Assembly (NCBI RefSeq): GCF_001422285.1
Contig: NZ_LMMO01000001.1
Span: forward strand, 720,370 to 784,369
Direction: 5' to 3'
Length of the DNA stretch: 64,000 bases
DNA from: Frigoribacterium sp. Leaf263
GTDB taxonomy: Bacteria; Actinomycetota; Actinomycetes; Actinomycetales; Microbacteriaceae
This document shows, piece after piece, positions 24,201 to 32,957 of this stretch; position 1 is the first letter of the stretch; the number at the start of each line of letters is the position of its first letter. The notes below the pieces were generated by a model, which had not been told where the DNA came from, did no database searches, and saw only the letters and a program-made list of their open reading frames with translations. The translations under genes were made by a program, and so were the position numbers.

Positions 24201-25249
24201 GCCGGGACCCTCACCGTCAGCGCGCCCGGGTCGACGACCGCGCGCAGCGCGACGGCCTTGCCGACCGAGTCGCCGTCGATCTCGAAGTCCTGCGGGCTGT
24301 CGAGCCGCACGACGAGCTTCCTGCCCTTGTTGTAGCGCAGGGTGCGGACCTCTCTCGAGTTCGCGGCCATGATGCGGCGCCCCACGTGGCTGCGCCGCAG
24401 CACGCCGTTCTCCCACACGATCTTGATCCAGATCTGCGCCCAGCCGATGACGCCCTCGGGTCGCAGCGCCACGATGTCGAAGATGCCGTCGTCGACCGCG
24501 GCGTCGGGCAGCAGCATGATGTTCGCCGGCAGCAGGCCGCAGTTGCCGACGATGATCGTGTGCGCGCTCATCGTCTTCGTCTCGCCGCCGTCGAGCTGGT
24601 ACCGCACGTCGATCTTGTTGTCGTCGCGCAGCGCTCGGGCGATGGCATCGACGTAGGCGAGCCAGCCGACCCGTCGCTTCAGCTCGTCGTTCGTGTTCGC
24701 GAGCATCTTGGCGTCGAGCCCGACACCCGCCATGACGACGAACACCTTGGTCTCGCGGTCGCCGTTCTCGCGCTCGATGTCGACGACGCCGAGGTCGATG
24801 TCGCGGTCGCGCCCCGTGAAGGCGGTCGCGATCGAGTCGTCGAGACGATCGAGGGTGAGCGAGAGGTTGCGCGCGAGCAGGTTGCCCGTGCCGGAGGGCA
24901 GCAGGGCGAGCGACGTGTCGGAGCCGCGCAGCGCCTCGGCCACCGCACGGACCGTGCCGTCGCCGCCGGCCGCGATCACCATCGAGGCGCCCTCGGCCAG
25001 GGCCCGCGCCGTGACCTCGCCGCCCGGATCCTCCTTGGTCGTCTCGTAGTAGCGCGTCGGACCCCACCCGGCGTCGTGCTCGTGCCGCAGCACCGACGCG
25101 CGGATCGTCTTGAGATCGACCTTGATGGGGTTGTAGACGACCGCGGCCGTCCGCACGGCGGTCTCGTCGAGACCCGCCCCGCCATCGGAGGCGGCCGACG
25201 AGGCCTCGGTCGACGAGGGCCTCTCGGCGGGGGAGGAGGAGGTCGTCAT
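24197..25249 (-). CDS. Diacylglycerol kinase family lipid kinase
   Basis: 350 residues of the DAGK_cat/YegS family. It has VYNPIKVD at the start, the nucleotide loop AAGGDGTVRAVAEAL, and LPSGTGNLLARNL. It phosphorylates a membrane lipid such as diacylglycerol or a related lipid. TAGGTT (minus strand, 25256-25261) is 6 nt before the ATG, a leaderless start. The N-terminal 35 residues are Ser/Ala-rich and variable. Confidence 0.9.
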   Translation of the reverse strand: MTTSSSPAERPSSTEASSAASDGGAGLDETAVRTAAVVYNPIKVDLKTIRASVLRHEHDAGWGPTRYYETTKEDPGGEVTARALAEGASMVIAAGGDGTVRAVAEALRGSDTSLALLPSGTGNLLARNLSLTLDRLDDSIATAFTGRDRDIDLGVVDIERENGDRETKVFVVMAGVGLDAKMLANTNDELKRRVGWLAYVDAIARALRDDNKIDVRYQLDGGETKTMSAHTIIVGNCGLLPANIMLLPDAAVDDGIFDIVALRPEGVIGWAQIWIKIVWENGVLRRSHVGRRIMAANSREVRTLRYNKGRKLVVRLDSPQDFEIDGDSVGKAVALRAVVDPGALTVRVPA

Positions 25250-25317
25250 GCAGCAAACCTAGGTGACGCCCGGCGAACGGACCATGTGGCGGGCGCGCGG
25301 CTGTGGACGGTCTCGAC

Positions 25318-25395
25318 CCGCGCCTCCTCGGGGGAGGGACGGCCAGGCCGACGCCGTGGACCGTCACGGCCCCTGTGGACGCCGAGGAGGCGCGG
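25318..25395. repeat. GGAGGCGCGG pair with 14-bp perfect arms
   Basis: CCGCGCCTCCTCGG (25318-25331) and CCGAGGAGGCGCGG (25382-25395) flank 50 bp in the gap between the divergent lipid kinase and serS genes. Here no gene ends, so a purely terminator role is unlikely. Confidence 0.7.
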
Positions 25396-25406
25396 CGTTT
25401 CTTCTT

Positions 25407-25412
25407 TAGGAT
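25407..25412 (+). promoter_or_regulatory. Leaderless -10 box (serS)
   Basis: TAGGAT ends 6 nt before the GTG at 25419. Confidence 0.6.
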
Positions 25413-25418
25413 GGGCGG

Positions 25419-26684
25419 GTGATCGATCCCCAGCTGCTGCGCGACGCCCCCGACCTCATCAAGACGAGTCAGCGTGCTCGGGGTGAGTCCGAGTCGGTCG
25501 TCGACGCCGCCGTCGCCGCCGACACCGCCCGACGCACCGCCATCGCCGCGTTCGAGGCGCTGCGCGCCGAGCAGAACGCCTTCGGCAAGACCGTCGCGAA
25601 GGCGCCCAAAGACGAGAAGAAGGCCCTCGTCGCCCAGGCGCAGGAGCTCGCCGCGCGCGTCAAGGCCGCGCAGGCGGAGTCCACCGAGGCCGACGCCGCG
25701 TTCGATCGGGCCATCCGCTCGATCGGCAACCCGATCATCGACGGGGTGCCCGCCGGTGGCGAAGAGAACTTCGTCACGCTGCGCGAGGTCGGCACCCGAC
25801 GCGAGTTCGACTTCGAGCCGCTCGACCACGCCGACCTCGGCGAGCGGCTCGGTGCCATCGACATCAAGCGCGGCACCAAGGTCTCGGGCTCGCGGTTCTA
25901 CTTCCTGCGGGGCATCGGCGCACGTCTCGAGCTCGCCATGATGAACATGGCCCTCGACCTCGCCCTGAAGAACGACTTCACCCCGCTGATCACGCCCACC
26001 CTGGTGCGCCCCGAGATCATGGCCGGCACCGGGTTCCTGGGGTCGCACGCCGACGAGGTCTACCACCTGCCCGCCGACGACCTCTACCTCACGGGGACGA
26101 GCGAGGTCGCGCTCGCCGGGTACCACGCCGACGAGATCCTCGACGTCGAGGCTGGTCCCGTGCGCTACGCCGGCTGGTCGACCTGCTACCGCCGCGAGGC
26201 CGGCGCCGCGGGTCGCGACAACCGGGGCATCCTCCGCGTGCACCAGTTCAACAAGCTCGAGATGTTCACCTACGTGCACCCCGATCAGGCCGAGGCCGAG
26301 CACCTCGCGCTCGTCGCCTTCCAGGAGGAGATGATGCAGGCGCTCGGCCTGCACTACCGCGTGATCGACGTCGCGGCGGGCGACCTCGGTTCGAGCGCGG
26401 CCCGCAAGTACGACATCGAGGCGTGGGTTCCGACGCAGGGCACCTACCGCGAGCTCAGCAGCACGTCGAACTGCACCACGTTCCAGGCGCGACGCCTCGA
26501 CATCCGCTACCGCACCGAGAGCGGCAAGACGGCCCCGGTGGCGACGCTGAACGGCACGCTCGCGACGACGCGCTGGCTGGTGGCGATCCTCGAGACCCAC
26601 CAGCAGGCCGACGGGTCGGTCATCGTGCCCGAGGCCCTGCGCCCCTACCTCGGCGGCCTCGACGTGATCGAGCCCGTCGCATGA
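25419..26684 (+). CDS. serS: Serine--tRNA ligase
   Basis: Charges tRNA-Ser with serine; 421 residues, the usual bacterial length. The N-terminal coiled-coil tRNA-binding arm (about residues 30-110) is followed by the class II core: motif 2 in [20 protein letters not shown], motif 3 in [27 protein letters not shown] is the standard N-terminus. The GTG start is leaderless. The stop overlaps the next gene (ATGA). A tRNA-Ser gene lies 900 bp downstream. Confidence 0.96.
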   Translation: MIDPQLLRDAPDLIKTSQRARGESESVVDAAVAADTARRTAIAAFEALRAEQNAFGKTVAKAPKDEKKALVAQAQELAARVKAAQAESTEADAAFDRAIRSIGNPIIDGVPAGGEENFVTLREVGTRREFDFEPLDHADLGERLGAIDIKRGTKVSGSRFYFLRGIGARLELAMMNMALDLALKNDFTPLITPTLVRPEIMAGTGFLGSHADEVYHLPADDLYLTGTSEVALAGYHADEILDVEAGPVRYAGWSTCYRREAGAAGRDNRGILRVHQFNKLEMFTYVHPDQAEAEHLALVAFQEEMMQALGLHYRVIDVAAGDLGSSAARKYDIEAWVPTQGTYRELSSTSNCTTFQARRLDIRYRTESGKTAPVATLNGTLATTRWLVAILETHQQADGSVIVPEALRPYLGGLDVIEPVA

Positions 26685-27523
26685 CGAGCCCCTCGCCCGC
26701 CGCGGCCGCCGGGGCCCTGCCCGCAGACGAGCAGTGGCTCGTCTGCCTCGACATCGACGGCACGATCATGCAAGAGACCGGCACCATCAGCGACGCCGTC
26801 TCCGACGAGATCCGCCGCCTCGCCGGCGACGGGCACCGCGTGATGATCGCGACCGGTCGCTCGGTCTCGATGACGCTGCCCGTGCTCGAGCGTCTCGGCC
26901 TCGTGTCCGAGTACGTCGTGTGCGCGAACGGCGCGATCACCCTCGGCCGCGACGAGACGGCGCCCACCGGCTACCGCCAGGTCTTCGTCGAGGAGTTCGA
27001 CCCGACCGATGTCCTGACGACCATCCGGTCGAACCTCTCGGAGGGCGGGTACGCCGTCGAGGACCGCGACGGGGTCATGCGCTACTGCGGCACCTTCCCC
27101 GTCATCGAGGCGAGCGGTCAGGCCGAGAAGGTCGAGTTCGAGCAGCTGGGCGAACGGCCCGCGACCCGCGTGGTCGTCGTGTCGCCGGATCACGGCACGG
27201 AGGAGTTCCTCGAGGTCGTCGAGCGCATGGGCCTCTCGAAGGTGAACTACAACGTCGGGTGGACGGCTTGGCTCGACATCGCGCCCGACGGCGTGACGAA
27301 GGCCACGGCCCTCGAGCGGGTCCGCGAGTGGCTCGACGTGCCGCGTGACCGCGTCCTCGCCGCCGGCGACGGCCGCAACGACATCGACATGCTGCGCTGG
27401 GCCTCAGCCGAGGGTCGGGGCGTCGCCATGGGCCAGGCGCCCGAGGACGTCGTCGAGGTCGCCAGCGAGCGGACCGGGACCGACCTCGACGACGGGCTCG
27501 CCACCGCGCTCGCGACGCTGTAG
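26681..27523 (+). CDS. Cof-type HAD phosphatase
   Basis: 280-residue HAD-superfamily hydrolase, class IIB. Motif I is LDIDGTI, motif II IATGRS, and [12 protein letters not shown] is motif IV, with the C2 cap between. It likely dephosphorylates sugar phosphates or flavin/pyridoxal phosphates; the substrate is not evident. It is translationally coupled to serS through ATGA, a pairing seen in many actinobacteria. Confidence 0.9.
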   Translation: MTSPSPAAAAGALPADEQWLVCLDIDGTIMQETGTISDAVSDEIRRLAGDGHRVMIATGRSVSMTLPVLERLGLVSEYVVCANGAITLGRDETAPTGYRQVFVEEFDPTDVLTTIRSNLSEGGYAVEDRDGVMRYCGTFPVIEASGQAEKVEFEQLGERPATRVVVVSPDHGTEEFLEVVERMGLSKVNYNVGWTAWLDIAPDGVTKATALERVREWLDVPRDRVLAAGDGRNDIDMLRWASAEGRGVAMGQAPEDVVEVASERTGTDLDDGLATALATL

Positions 27524-27603
27524 GTCCGGGCAGGCCCCTGGGGCGGATCGGGGTCGTCCGCTAGACTCGACGGCGGTCGCCGGGGTACGCCTCGCGCAGG
27601 CCG

Positions 27604-27688
27604 GGAGGGCTGTCCGAGCGGCCGATGGAGCTTGTCTTGAAAACAAGTGGGCAGAGATGTCTCGTGGGTTCGAATCCCACGCCCTCCG
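27604..27688 (+). tRNA. tRNA-Ser (anticodon UGA)
   Basis: Acceptor arms GGAGGGC (27604-27610) and GCCCTCC (27681-27687) with discriminator G. The anticodon arm is CTTGT-CTTGAAA-ACAAG, giving anticodon TGA (reads UCA). There is a long class II variable arm, and the T-arm is GTGGGTTCGAATCCCAC. CCA is not encoded. The palindrome TCAGGCGCCTGA follows at once (27691-27702). The remaining gap to the next gene carries only a short direct repeat, GTCTCCGACCGCAGC, twice. Confidence 0.97.
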
Positions 27689-27890
27689 CATCAGGCGCCT
27701 GACAGTGTCTCCGACCGCAGCGTCTCCGACCGCAGCGCGTCGCACCGTTGCGCCCCTCACCGCTGCGCCCGGTCCGGCGGCGTGACCAGAACGAGGGGCT
27801 GCCCCGGTCGGCCGGACGTGGTGCACTGGACGTGGCCGTCGAGCACCTGAGCTCGCACCCCGAGGCCCGCCACTTCTGAGGATCCGTCCC

Positions 27891-28910
27891 ATGACCCGTC
27901 TCGCCCTCGCGAGCGCCGTCGCCGTCGGCGCTCTCGTGTTGAGCGCCGGCCTCGCAGCGATCGCCCCGGCCTCGTCGGCCTCGGCCGCCGCGGGAGGCTC
28001 CGCCACGGTGACCCGTGCCACGATCAAGACCGCGCCGACCACGACCGTCTACGCCGGCGGTCTCTACGTGCAGCGTTCGAGCGAGGCCTCGCGTGCCGCC
28101 GACGCCCTCGCCAAGCAGGGCCGCACGCGTGACGCCGCCGCCGCCCGCACCATCGCCGGGCAGTCCGTCGCCATCTGGCTGGGCTCGTGGTACAGCGACG
28201 CGCAGCTCGTCGAGGTCCTCCGCTACAACCTGGCCGAGGCCGAGAAGGCCGGCACCACGCCCGTCTTCGTCACGTACGACATCCCCAACCGCGACTGCGG
28301 CGGGTTCTCCGGAGGAGGCGCGGCGTCGTCGGCCGCGTACCTCACGTGGAACCAGCGCATCGCCGACACCCTCCGAGGGCGCAAGGCCGTCGTGATCGTC
28401 GAGCCCGACGCCCTCGCCCACCTCAGCAGCTGCCCCGAGCTCGCCGCCGGGCGCGAGGCCACCATCAAGAAGGCCGTCACGGCCCTCAGCGCCGCGGGCG
28501 TGCCATCGTACATCGACGCCGGCAACTCGAACTGGGTCCCCGCCGACGTCATGGCGAAGCGCCTGGTCGCCGCCGGGGTCGGAGTCGCCCGCGGCTTCGC
28601 CACGAACGTCTCGAACTACTACCCCGTGGCCGACGAGGTCGCCTACGCCGAGAAGGTGTCGTCGAAGGTGGGAGGCGCGCGCTACGTCGTCGACGTCTCG
28701 CGCAACGGCCGCGGCTGGAAGGGCACCTGGTGCAACGCGCCCGGCGCCGGTCTCGGGGTGAACCCGCACCGCACGAAGGGCACGGGTCGGCTCGACGCCC
28801 AGCTGTGGATCAAGACGCCGGGCGCCAGCGACGGTCCGTGCAACGGCGGTCCGGCGGCCGGGGCCTGGTTCCCGTCGTACGCGACCGCCCTGGTGGCCAA
28901 CCGCCCGTAG
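27891..28910 (+). CDS. Secreted cellulase, glycoside hydrolase family 6
   Basis: 339 residues, with a signal peptide (ALASAVAVGALVLSAGLAAI) and no cellulose-binding module. Catalytic marks are FVTYDIPNRDCGGFS, VIVEPDALAHL (acid Asp), YVVDVSRNGRGW, and DAQLWIKTPGASDGPCNG. It cleaves beta-1,4-glucan outside the cell, as endoglucanase or cellobiohydrolase; loop lengths cannot settle which. Starts at ATG 27891 with a GAGGAT upstream. It stands alone, without a nearby beta-glucosidase. Confidence 0.92.
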   Translation: MTRLALASAVAVGALVLSAGLAAIAPASSASAAAGGSATVTRATIKTAPTTTVYAGGLYVQRSSEASRAADALAKQGRTRDAAAARTIAGQSVAIWLGSWYSDAQLVEVLRYNLAEAEKAGTTPVFVTYDIPNRDCGGFSGGGAASSAAYLTWNQRIADTLRGRKAVVIVEPDALAHLSSCPELAAGREATIKKAVTALSAAGVPSYIDAGNSNWVPADVMAKRLVAAGVGVARGFATNVSNYYPVADEVAYAEKVSSKVGGARYVVDVSRNGRGWKGTWCNAPGAGLGVNPHRTKGTGRLDAQLWIKTPGASDGPCNGGPAAGAWFPSYATALVANRP

Positions 28911-28935
28911 CGACTCGACCGTCGGCGGCCGCCCG

Positions 28936-28941
28936 TAGGCT
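28936..28941 (+). promoter_or_regulatory. Leaderless -10 box (histidine phosphatase)
   Basis: TAGGCT ends 7 nt before the ATG at 28949. Confidence 0.6.
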
Positions 28942-28948
28942 CACGGGT

Positions 28949-29635
28949 ATGGCCACAGTCCTCTTCGTGCGGCACGGCCGCACCACCGCCAACGCCGGCG
29001 GGCTCCTCGCCGGGCGCACCCCCGGCGTCCACCTCGACGAGGTGGGTCGCCAGCAGGCCCTCCGCGCCGCCGAGCGCATCGCCGCCGTGCCCGTGGTCGC
29101 CGTGGTCTCGAGCCCCCTCGACCGCTGCCGCCAGACGGCGTCGGCCGTCATCGACGCCCAGCAGGGCCCGCTCGACAGCCCGCTCGACGAGGCCATCACC
29201 GAGTGCGACTACGGCGACTGGCAGGGCCGCTCGCTCGCCGACCTCGCCCGTGAGCCCCTCTGGTCGGTCGTCCAGTCGCAGCCCTCGGCCGTGGTGTTCC
29301 CCGGGGGCGAGCCCATGGCGACGATGCAGTCGCGCGCCGTCGCCGCCATCCGCCGACGCGACGCCGAGATCGAGGCCGAGCACGGGCCCGGCGCCGTCTG
29401 GGTCGCCGTCAGCCACGGCGACATCATCAAGTCGGTGCTGGCCGACGCCCTCGGCATGCACCTCGACCTCTTCCAGCGCATCGCGGTCGGCCCGGCGTCG
29501 ATCTCGATCGTCCGCTACGGCACCCACCGCCCCGACGTCATCGCCACCAACACCGACTCCGGCGATCTGTCGTGGCTGCGGGCGTCGGCCCCGTCGGGCG
29601 ACGCACCCGTGGGTGGAGGCGCGGGGCACGCCTGA
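28949..29635 (+). CDS. Histidine phosphatase family protein
   Basis: 228 residues, phosphoglycerate-mutase-like. The catalytic His is in LFVRHGRTTANAGG, and the second His is in VAVSHGDIIKS. It belongs beside a DUF3090 protein and an SCO1664-type protein, a set conserved across actinobacteria (in mycobacteria next to mshC). The substrate is unknown. The C-terminus contains one arm of a GGAGGCGCGG pair. Confidence 0.88.
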   Translation: MATVLFVRHGRTTANAGGLLAGRTPGVHLDEVGRQQALRAAERIAAVPVVAVVSSPLDRCRQTASAVIDAQQGPLDSPLDEAITECDYGDWQGRSLADLAREPLWSVVQSQPSAVVFPGGEPMATMQSRAVAAIRRRDAEIEAEHGPGAVWVAVSHGDIIKSVLADALGMHLDLFQRIAVGPASISIVRYGTHRPDVIATNTDSGDLSWLRASAPSGDAPVGGGAGHA

Positions 29636-29694
29636 CCGGCACCGCGCCTCCTCGAGGAGGGGCGGGTCGTGACCGACCGGCAACGCGCCTCCTG
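29615..29694. repeat. Cluster of three GGAGGCGCGG-family motifs
   Basis: GGAGGCGCGG (29615-29624, inside the gene end), CCGCGCCTCC (29642-29651) and ACGCGCCTCCTG (about 29683-29694). The first two form a 10-bp stem bracketing the phosphatase stop codon. Confidence 0.65.
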
Positions 29695-29743
29695 CAGGGG
29701 GTCGCGCCCCGTGACTCCGGGGCCGCTCGGAGCACGGCGCTCG

Positions 29744-29749
29744 TAGGAT
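29744..29749 (+). promoter_or_regulatory. Leaderless -10 box (DUF3090 gene)
   Basis: TAGGAT ends 6 nt before the ATG at 29756. Confidence 0.6.
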
Positions 29750-29755
29750 GAGCGC

Positions 29756-30418
29756 ATGCCAACCATCGTGCACGGATTCGACTGGCCCGATCGTTTCGTC
29801 GTCGGCACCGTCGGTCAGCCCGGCGCACGGGCCTTCTACCTGCAGGTGCGCGCCGGCGCCCGCGTCGTCAGCGTCGCGATCGAGAAGCAGCAGGCCGCGG
29901 TGCTCGCCGAGAAGGTCGACGAGCTGCTCGACGAGCTGAAGGCCGCCGAGGGCCGCGGCAACCCCGTGTCGATCCCCACCGAGACCCCCGCCGAGCTGCT
30001 CGACGACGAACCGCTCGATCAGCCCGTCACCGCCGAGTTCCGCACCGGGGCCATCAGCCTCGGCTGGGATCCCTCGACCGCGCAGGTCGTCATCGAGGCG
30101 TTCCCCCTGATCGAGGACGACGATCCGGCCGACGGCCCGGGCGCACCCGACGGCCTCGAGGGTCTCGACGGGTTCGACGGCTTCGCGTTCGACTCGAATC
30201 CCGGCGACGGCCGCGGCGACGGCGACGGCGAGGCCGCGATGCTGGCCGAGGTCGTCGAACCCGCCGAGCTGCTGCGCGTGCGGATCCCCGTCGGCACCGC
30301 GCGGGCCTTCGCCACCCGCACCCTCGGCGTCGTCCGCGCCGGTCGCCCCCTGTGCCCGCGCTGCGGCAACCCCATGGACCCCGAGGGTCACGACTGCCCC
30401 GCCGGCGACCTCTGGTGA
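29756..30418 (+). CDS. DUF3090 family protein
   Basis: 220 residues, cytoplasmic. The conserved N-terminus has FDWPDRFVVGTVGQPGARAF. An acidic Gly/Asp-rich insert is near residues 120-160. The C-terminus has a zinc-ribbon-like CPRCGNPMDPEGHDCP with three Cys and a His. It is known only as a conserved actinobacterial family accompanying the histidine phosphatase and the SCO1664 protein. The stop overlaps the next start (GTGA). Confidence 0.9.
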   Translation: MPTIVHGFDWPDRFVVGTVGQPGARAFYLQVRAGARVVSVAIEKQQAAVLAEKVDELLDELKAAEGRGNPVSIPTETPAELLDDEPLDQPVTAEFRTGAISLGWDPSTAQVVIEAFPLIEDDDPADGPGAPDGLEGLDGFDGFAFDSNPGDGRGDGDGEAAMLAEVVEPAELLRVRIPVGTARAFATRTLGVVRAGRPLCPRCGNPMDPEGHDCPAGDLW

Positions 30419-31314
30419 CCACCGGCGTCGGGGGCGGGTCCGAGACCCGGGCCGACGACGGCGCCGAGAGCGGCGATCACGTCGACGTCGGTCTCGGTGC
30501 GGATGCCGGCGGCCTCGGTGCCGACTCGGAACCCGTCCCCGGCCCCGACCTCGACGTCGACCTCGACCGGGGCGAGCTCGAGCTCACGGCGCGACTGACG
30601 ACGGCGTCGAACGCGACGTTCGTCGGGCTCATCGGCGACCGTGAGGTGGTCTACAAGCCCGCGAAGGGCGAACGACCGCTCTGGGACTTCCCCGACAACG
30701 ACCTGGCCCGGCGAGAGGCCGCCGCCCACCTCGTCTCCGAGGCGCTCGGGTGGGGAGTCGTCCCGCGCACCTGGTTGCGCGACGGGCCGCACGGCCCGGG
30801 CATGGTGCAGCTCTGGTGCGAGATCGACGCCGAGAACCCCGCCGTCGACCTCCTGCCGACCGACGAGGTGCCCGAGACGGGGTGGCGCACGGTGCTCGAG
30901 GGCTCCGACGAGGACGACCGACCCGTCGCGCTCATCCACGAGGACAGCCCGGCGCTCCGCCGCATGGCGGTCTTCGACATCGTGGTCAACAACGCCGATC
31001 GCAAGGGCGACCACGTGCTCGCCCTGCCCGACGGCCGCCGACTCGGGGTCGACCACGGACTCACCTTCCACGTCGAGCACAAGCTCCGCACGGTGCTCTG
31101 GGGGTGGATCGGCGACGAGCTCGACGCCGCGGAGCTCGACGGCCTGCACCGGCTGCGCGCCGACCTGGACGGAACCCTCGGCGACTCGCTCGTCGAGCTG
31201 CTGACCGAGGAGGCGCGGGTCGCCACGATCGAGCGGATCGAGCACCTGATCGGCGAGGGCCGGTTCCCCGCGCCCTCGGGTGCGTCGTCGGCGGTGCCCT
31301 GGCCGTTGTTCTGA
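30415..31314 (+). CDS. SCO1664 family protein, kinase-fold-like
   Basis: 299 residues. After a Gly/Asp-rich N-terminus of about 55 residues come VVYKPAKGERPLWDFP (Lys as in an ATP site), DIVVNNADRKGDHVL and GVDHGLTFH. These resemble the catalytic and metal loops of PI3/4-kinase-like folds. Actual activity is unproven. It is translationally coupled to DUF3090. In mycobacteria the equivalent trio precedes mshC; mshC is not found here. Confidence 0.85.
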   Translation: MTTGVGGGSETRADDGAESGDHVDVGLGADAGGLGADSEPVPGPDLDVDLDRGELELTARLTTASNATFVGLIGDREVVYKPAKGERPLWDFPDNDLARREAAAHLVSEALGWGVVPRTWLRDGPHGPGMVQLWCEIDAENPAVDLLPTDEVPETGWRTVLEGSDEDDRPVALIHEDSPALRRMAVFDIVVNNADRKGDHVLALPDGRRLGVDHGLTFHVEHKLRTVLWGWIGDELDAAELDGLHRLRADLDGTLGDSLVELLTEEARVATIERIEHLIGEGRFPAPSGASSAVPWPLF

Positions 31315-31320
31315 GGGACG

Positions 31321-31388
31321 CCGCGCCTCCTGGGGCTCGGGTCGCGCCTCCTGGGCGGTGTCTCCGGGGCTTCAGCGCGCCTCCCGGA
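31321..31388. repeat. Three direct copies of the CCGCGCCTCC motif
   Basis: CCGCGCCTCCTGG (31321), TCGCGCCTCCTGG (about 31342) and GCGCGCCTCCCGG (about 31376) follow the SCO1664 stop in the same orientation, so they cannot pair with one another. Confidence 0.6.
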
Positions 31389-31554
31389 ATGCGGTGCACC
31401 TCGTGAGGGCCGTCGCCGCGGCGGGATCGTGACCGTGTCGAGACCACCCGTTCACCCGGAGGACACGGAGAGGTCGTGAGCAGGACACGAGAGGCGGTCA
31501 GATTCCTCTGAGCACCCCGCTTCCCCTGCTGTCAGCACCTCACGAAGGAACCCG

Positions 31555-32652
31555 ATGAAACTCAAGCGCACTGGTACCGTCCTGGCGATCGCCGCCGTCG
31601 GCACCGTCCTCCTCGCCTCCTGCGCCTCGAACGAAGGCGGCTCGACCAGCCCCTCCGAGAGCGCATCCTCCGACCTGTCCGGCTCGATCTCCGGCATCGG
31701 CGCCTCGTCGCAGCAGTCGGCCCAGGAGGCCTGGGTCGCCGCGTTCCAGACGGCCAACGAGGGCGTCACCGTCAACTACGACCCCCAGGGCTCGGGTGGT
31801 GGACGCGAGAGCTTCATCTCCGGCGCCGCCGACTTCGCGGCCTCCGACCGGGCCTTCAAGACCGACGAGATCTCGTCGAGCACCTTCGCGGGCTGCACGC
31901 CCGACACCGACATCGTCGAGCTGCCCGCCTACGTGTCGCCCATCGCGGTCATCTTCAACGTCGAGGGCGTCGACGAGCTGAACCTCGCCCCCGCCACGAT
32001 CGCCGGCATCTTCAACGGCTCGATCACCACGTGGGACGCCGACGAGATCGTCGCCGACAACCCCGACGCCGACCTGCCGAGCACCCCCATCACCGCCGTG
32101 CACCGCTCGGACGACTCGGGCACGACAGAGAACTTCACCGACTACCTGCACGCCACGGCCCCCGACGTGTGGACCGACGAGGCCGACGACGTCTGGCCCC
32201 TCGACTCGGGCGAGGGTGCGAACCTGACCTCGGGCATGATCGACGCCGTCACCAACGGCACCGGCACCATCGGCTACGCCGACGCCTCGCGCGCCGGTGA
32301 CCTCGGTGTCGCCAAGGTCAAGGTCGGCGACGAGTTCGTCGAGTACTCGGCCGACGCCGCCGCCGCGATCGTCGACGCCTCGCCGCGCGAGGAGGGCCGC
32401 ACCGCCGGCGACCTCGCCATCGCGATCGACCGCACCTCCGACGCCGAGGGCGTCTACCCGATCGTGCTGATCAGCTACCTCATCGCCTGCGAGTCCTACG
32501 AGGACGAGGCCCAGGGCGAGCTCGTGAAGTCGTACCTCAGCTACGTCACCAGCGAGGACGGCCAGCAGGTCGCCGCCGACGCCGCCGGCTCGGCCCCCAT
32601 CTCGAGCGAGCTGTCGACCGAGGTCGCCGGAGTCATCGAGACCATCAAGTAG
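31555..32652 (+). CDS. pstS: Phosphate-binding lipoprotein PstS
   Basis: 365 residues, periplasmic phosphate receptor. The signal peptide ends in lipobox LLASC. Phosphate-binding segments are GIGASSQQSAQEAW, DPQGSGGGRESF and HRSDDSGTTENFTDYL. Normally pstS is followed by pstC, pstA and pstB; here the gene is followed by a terminator and oppositely oriented genes. It is either an extra copy or the transport genes lie elsewhere. A single GTTCACC (31450-31456) upstream resembles half a PhoP box, weak evidence. Confidence 0.92.
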   Translation: MKLKRTGTVLAIAAVGTVLLASCASNEGGSTSPSESASSDLSGSISGIGASSQQSAQEAWVAAFQTANEGVTVNYDPQGSGGGRESFISGAADFAASDRAFKTDEISSSTFAGCTPDTDIVELPAYVSPIAVIFNVEGVDELNLAPATIAGIFNGSITTWDADEIVADNPDADLPSTPITAVHRSDDSGTTENFTDYLHATAPDVWTDEADDVWPLDSGEGANLTSGMIDAVTNGTGTIGYADASRAGDLGVAKVKVGDEFVEYSADAAAAIVDASPREEGRTAGDLAIAIDRTSDAEGVYPIVLISYLIACESYEDEAQGELVKSYLSYVTSEDGQQVAADAAGSAPISSELSTEVAGVIETIK

Positions 32653-32668
32653 CACCCGCCGCACCCAC

Positions 32669-32701
32669 GAGGCCGTCGCCCCCACCCGGGGCGGCGGCCT
32701 C
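32669..32701 (+). terminator. pstS terminator
   Basis: GAGGCCGTCGCCCC (32669-32682) and GGGGCGGCGGCCTC (32688-32701) form a 14-bp stem with one G-T pair and a 5-nt loop, 17 nt after the stop. Confidence 0.8.
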
Positions 32702-32727
32702 GCCTGCGTGTGCCCATGGCGGCGCTA

Positions 32728-32792
32728 CGACGCCACGTTGTGGACACGACGCCAGGGTTGAAGCGGGCGTCGTGTCCATGACCTGGCGTGGT
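32728..32792. repeat. REP-like palindromic element, copy 1
   Basis: Inner arms GGACACGACGCC (32742-32753) and GGCGTCGTGTCC (32766-32777) are perfect, with outer ACGCCA and TGGCGTGG flanks. Copy 2 at 42209-42266 shares the inner arms and the following CCTGGCGT. Both copies follow a terminator between convergent genes. Confidence 0.8.
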
Positions 32793-32957
32793 GGGTGGGG
32801 GTGGGGTCGTGCGTGGCGGGTGGTGGGGGAGGCCGGCGGCTGCGCCGCCACGTATTCGACATGCCGCCACGTGATCCGGTGGCGGGGTGTCGAGTCGATG
32901 GCGGTTCGCGTGTGGCGTCGTGGGTGGCGGGGGAAGCGGCGGGGCGGGGGCGCCGGG

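Larger units (their letters stand above)
32653..32957. other. 305-bp gap after pstS
   Basis: Contains the terminator, the REP-like palindrome and about 150 bp of G-rich sequence without a credible reading frame. It separates two convergent transcription units. Confidence 0.6.

Noticed and set aside
23300-26600. Continuous minus-strand frame joining pgm to upstream sequence
   Set aside because: Only the part from 23171 down is homologous to phosphoglucomutase; the rest is antisense to pheA and serS, which have clear motifs.
31450-31456. PhoP box upstream of pstS
   Set aside because: Only one GTTCACC unit is visible; PHO boxes need at least two direct repeats 11 bp apart.
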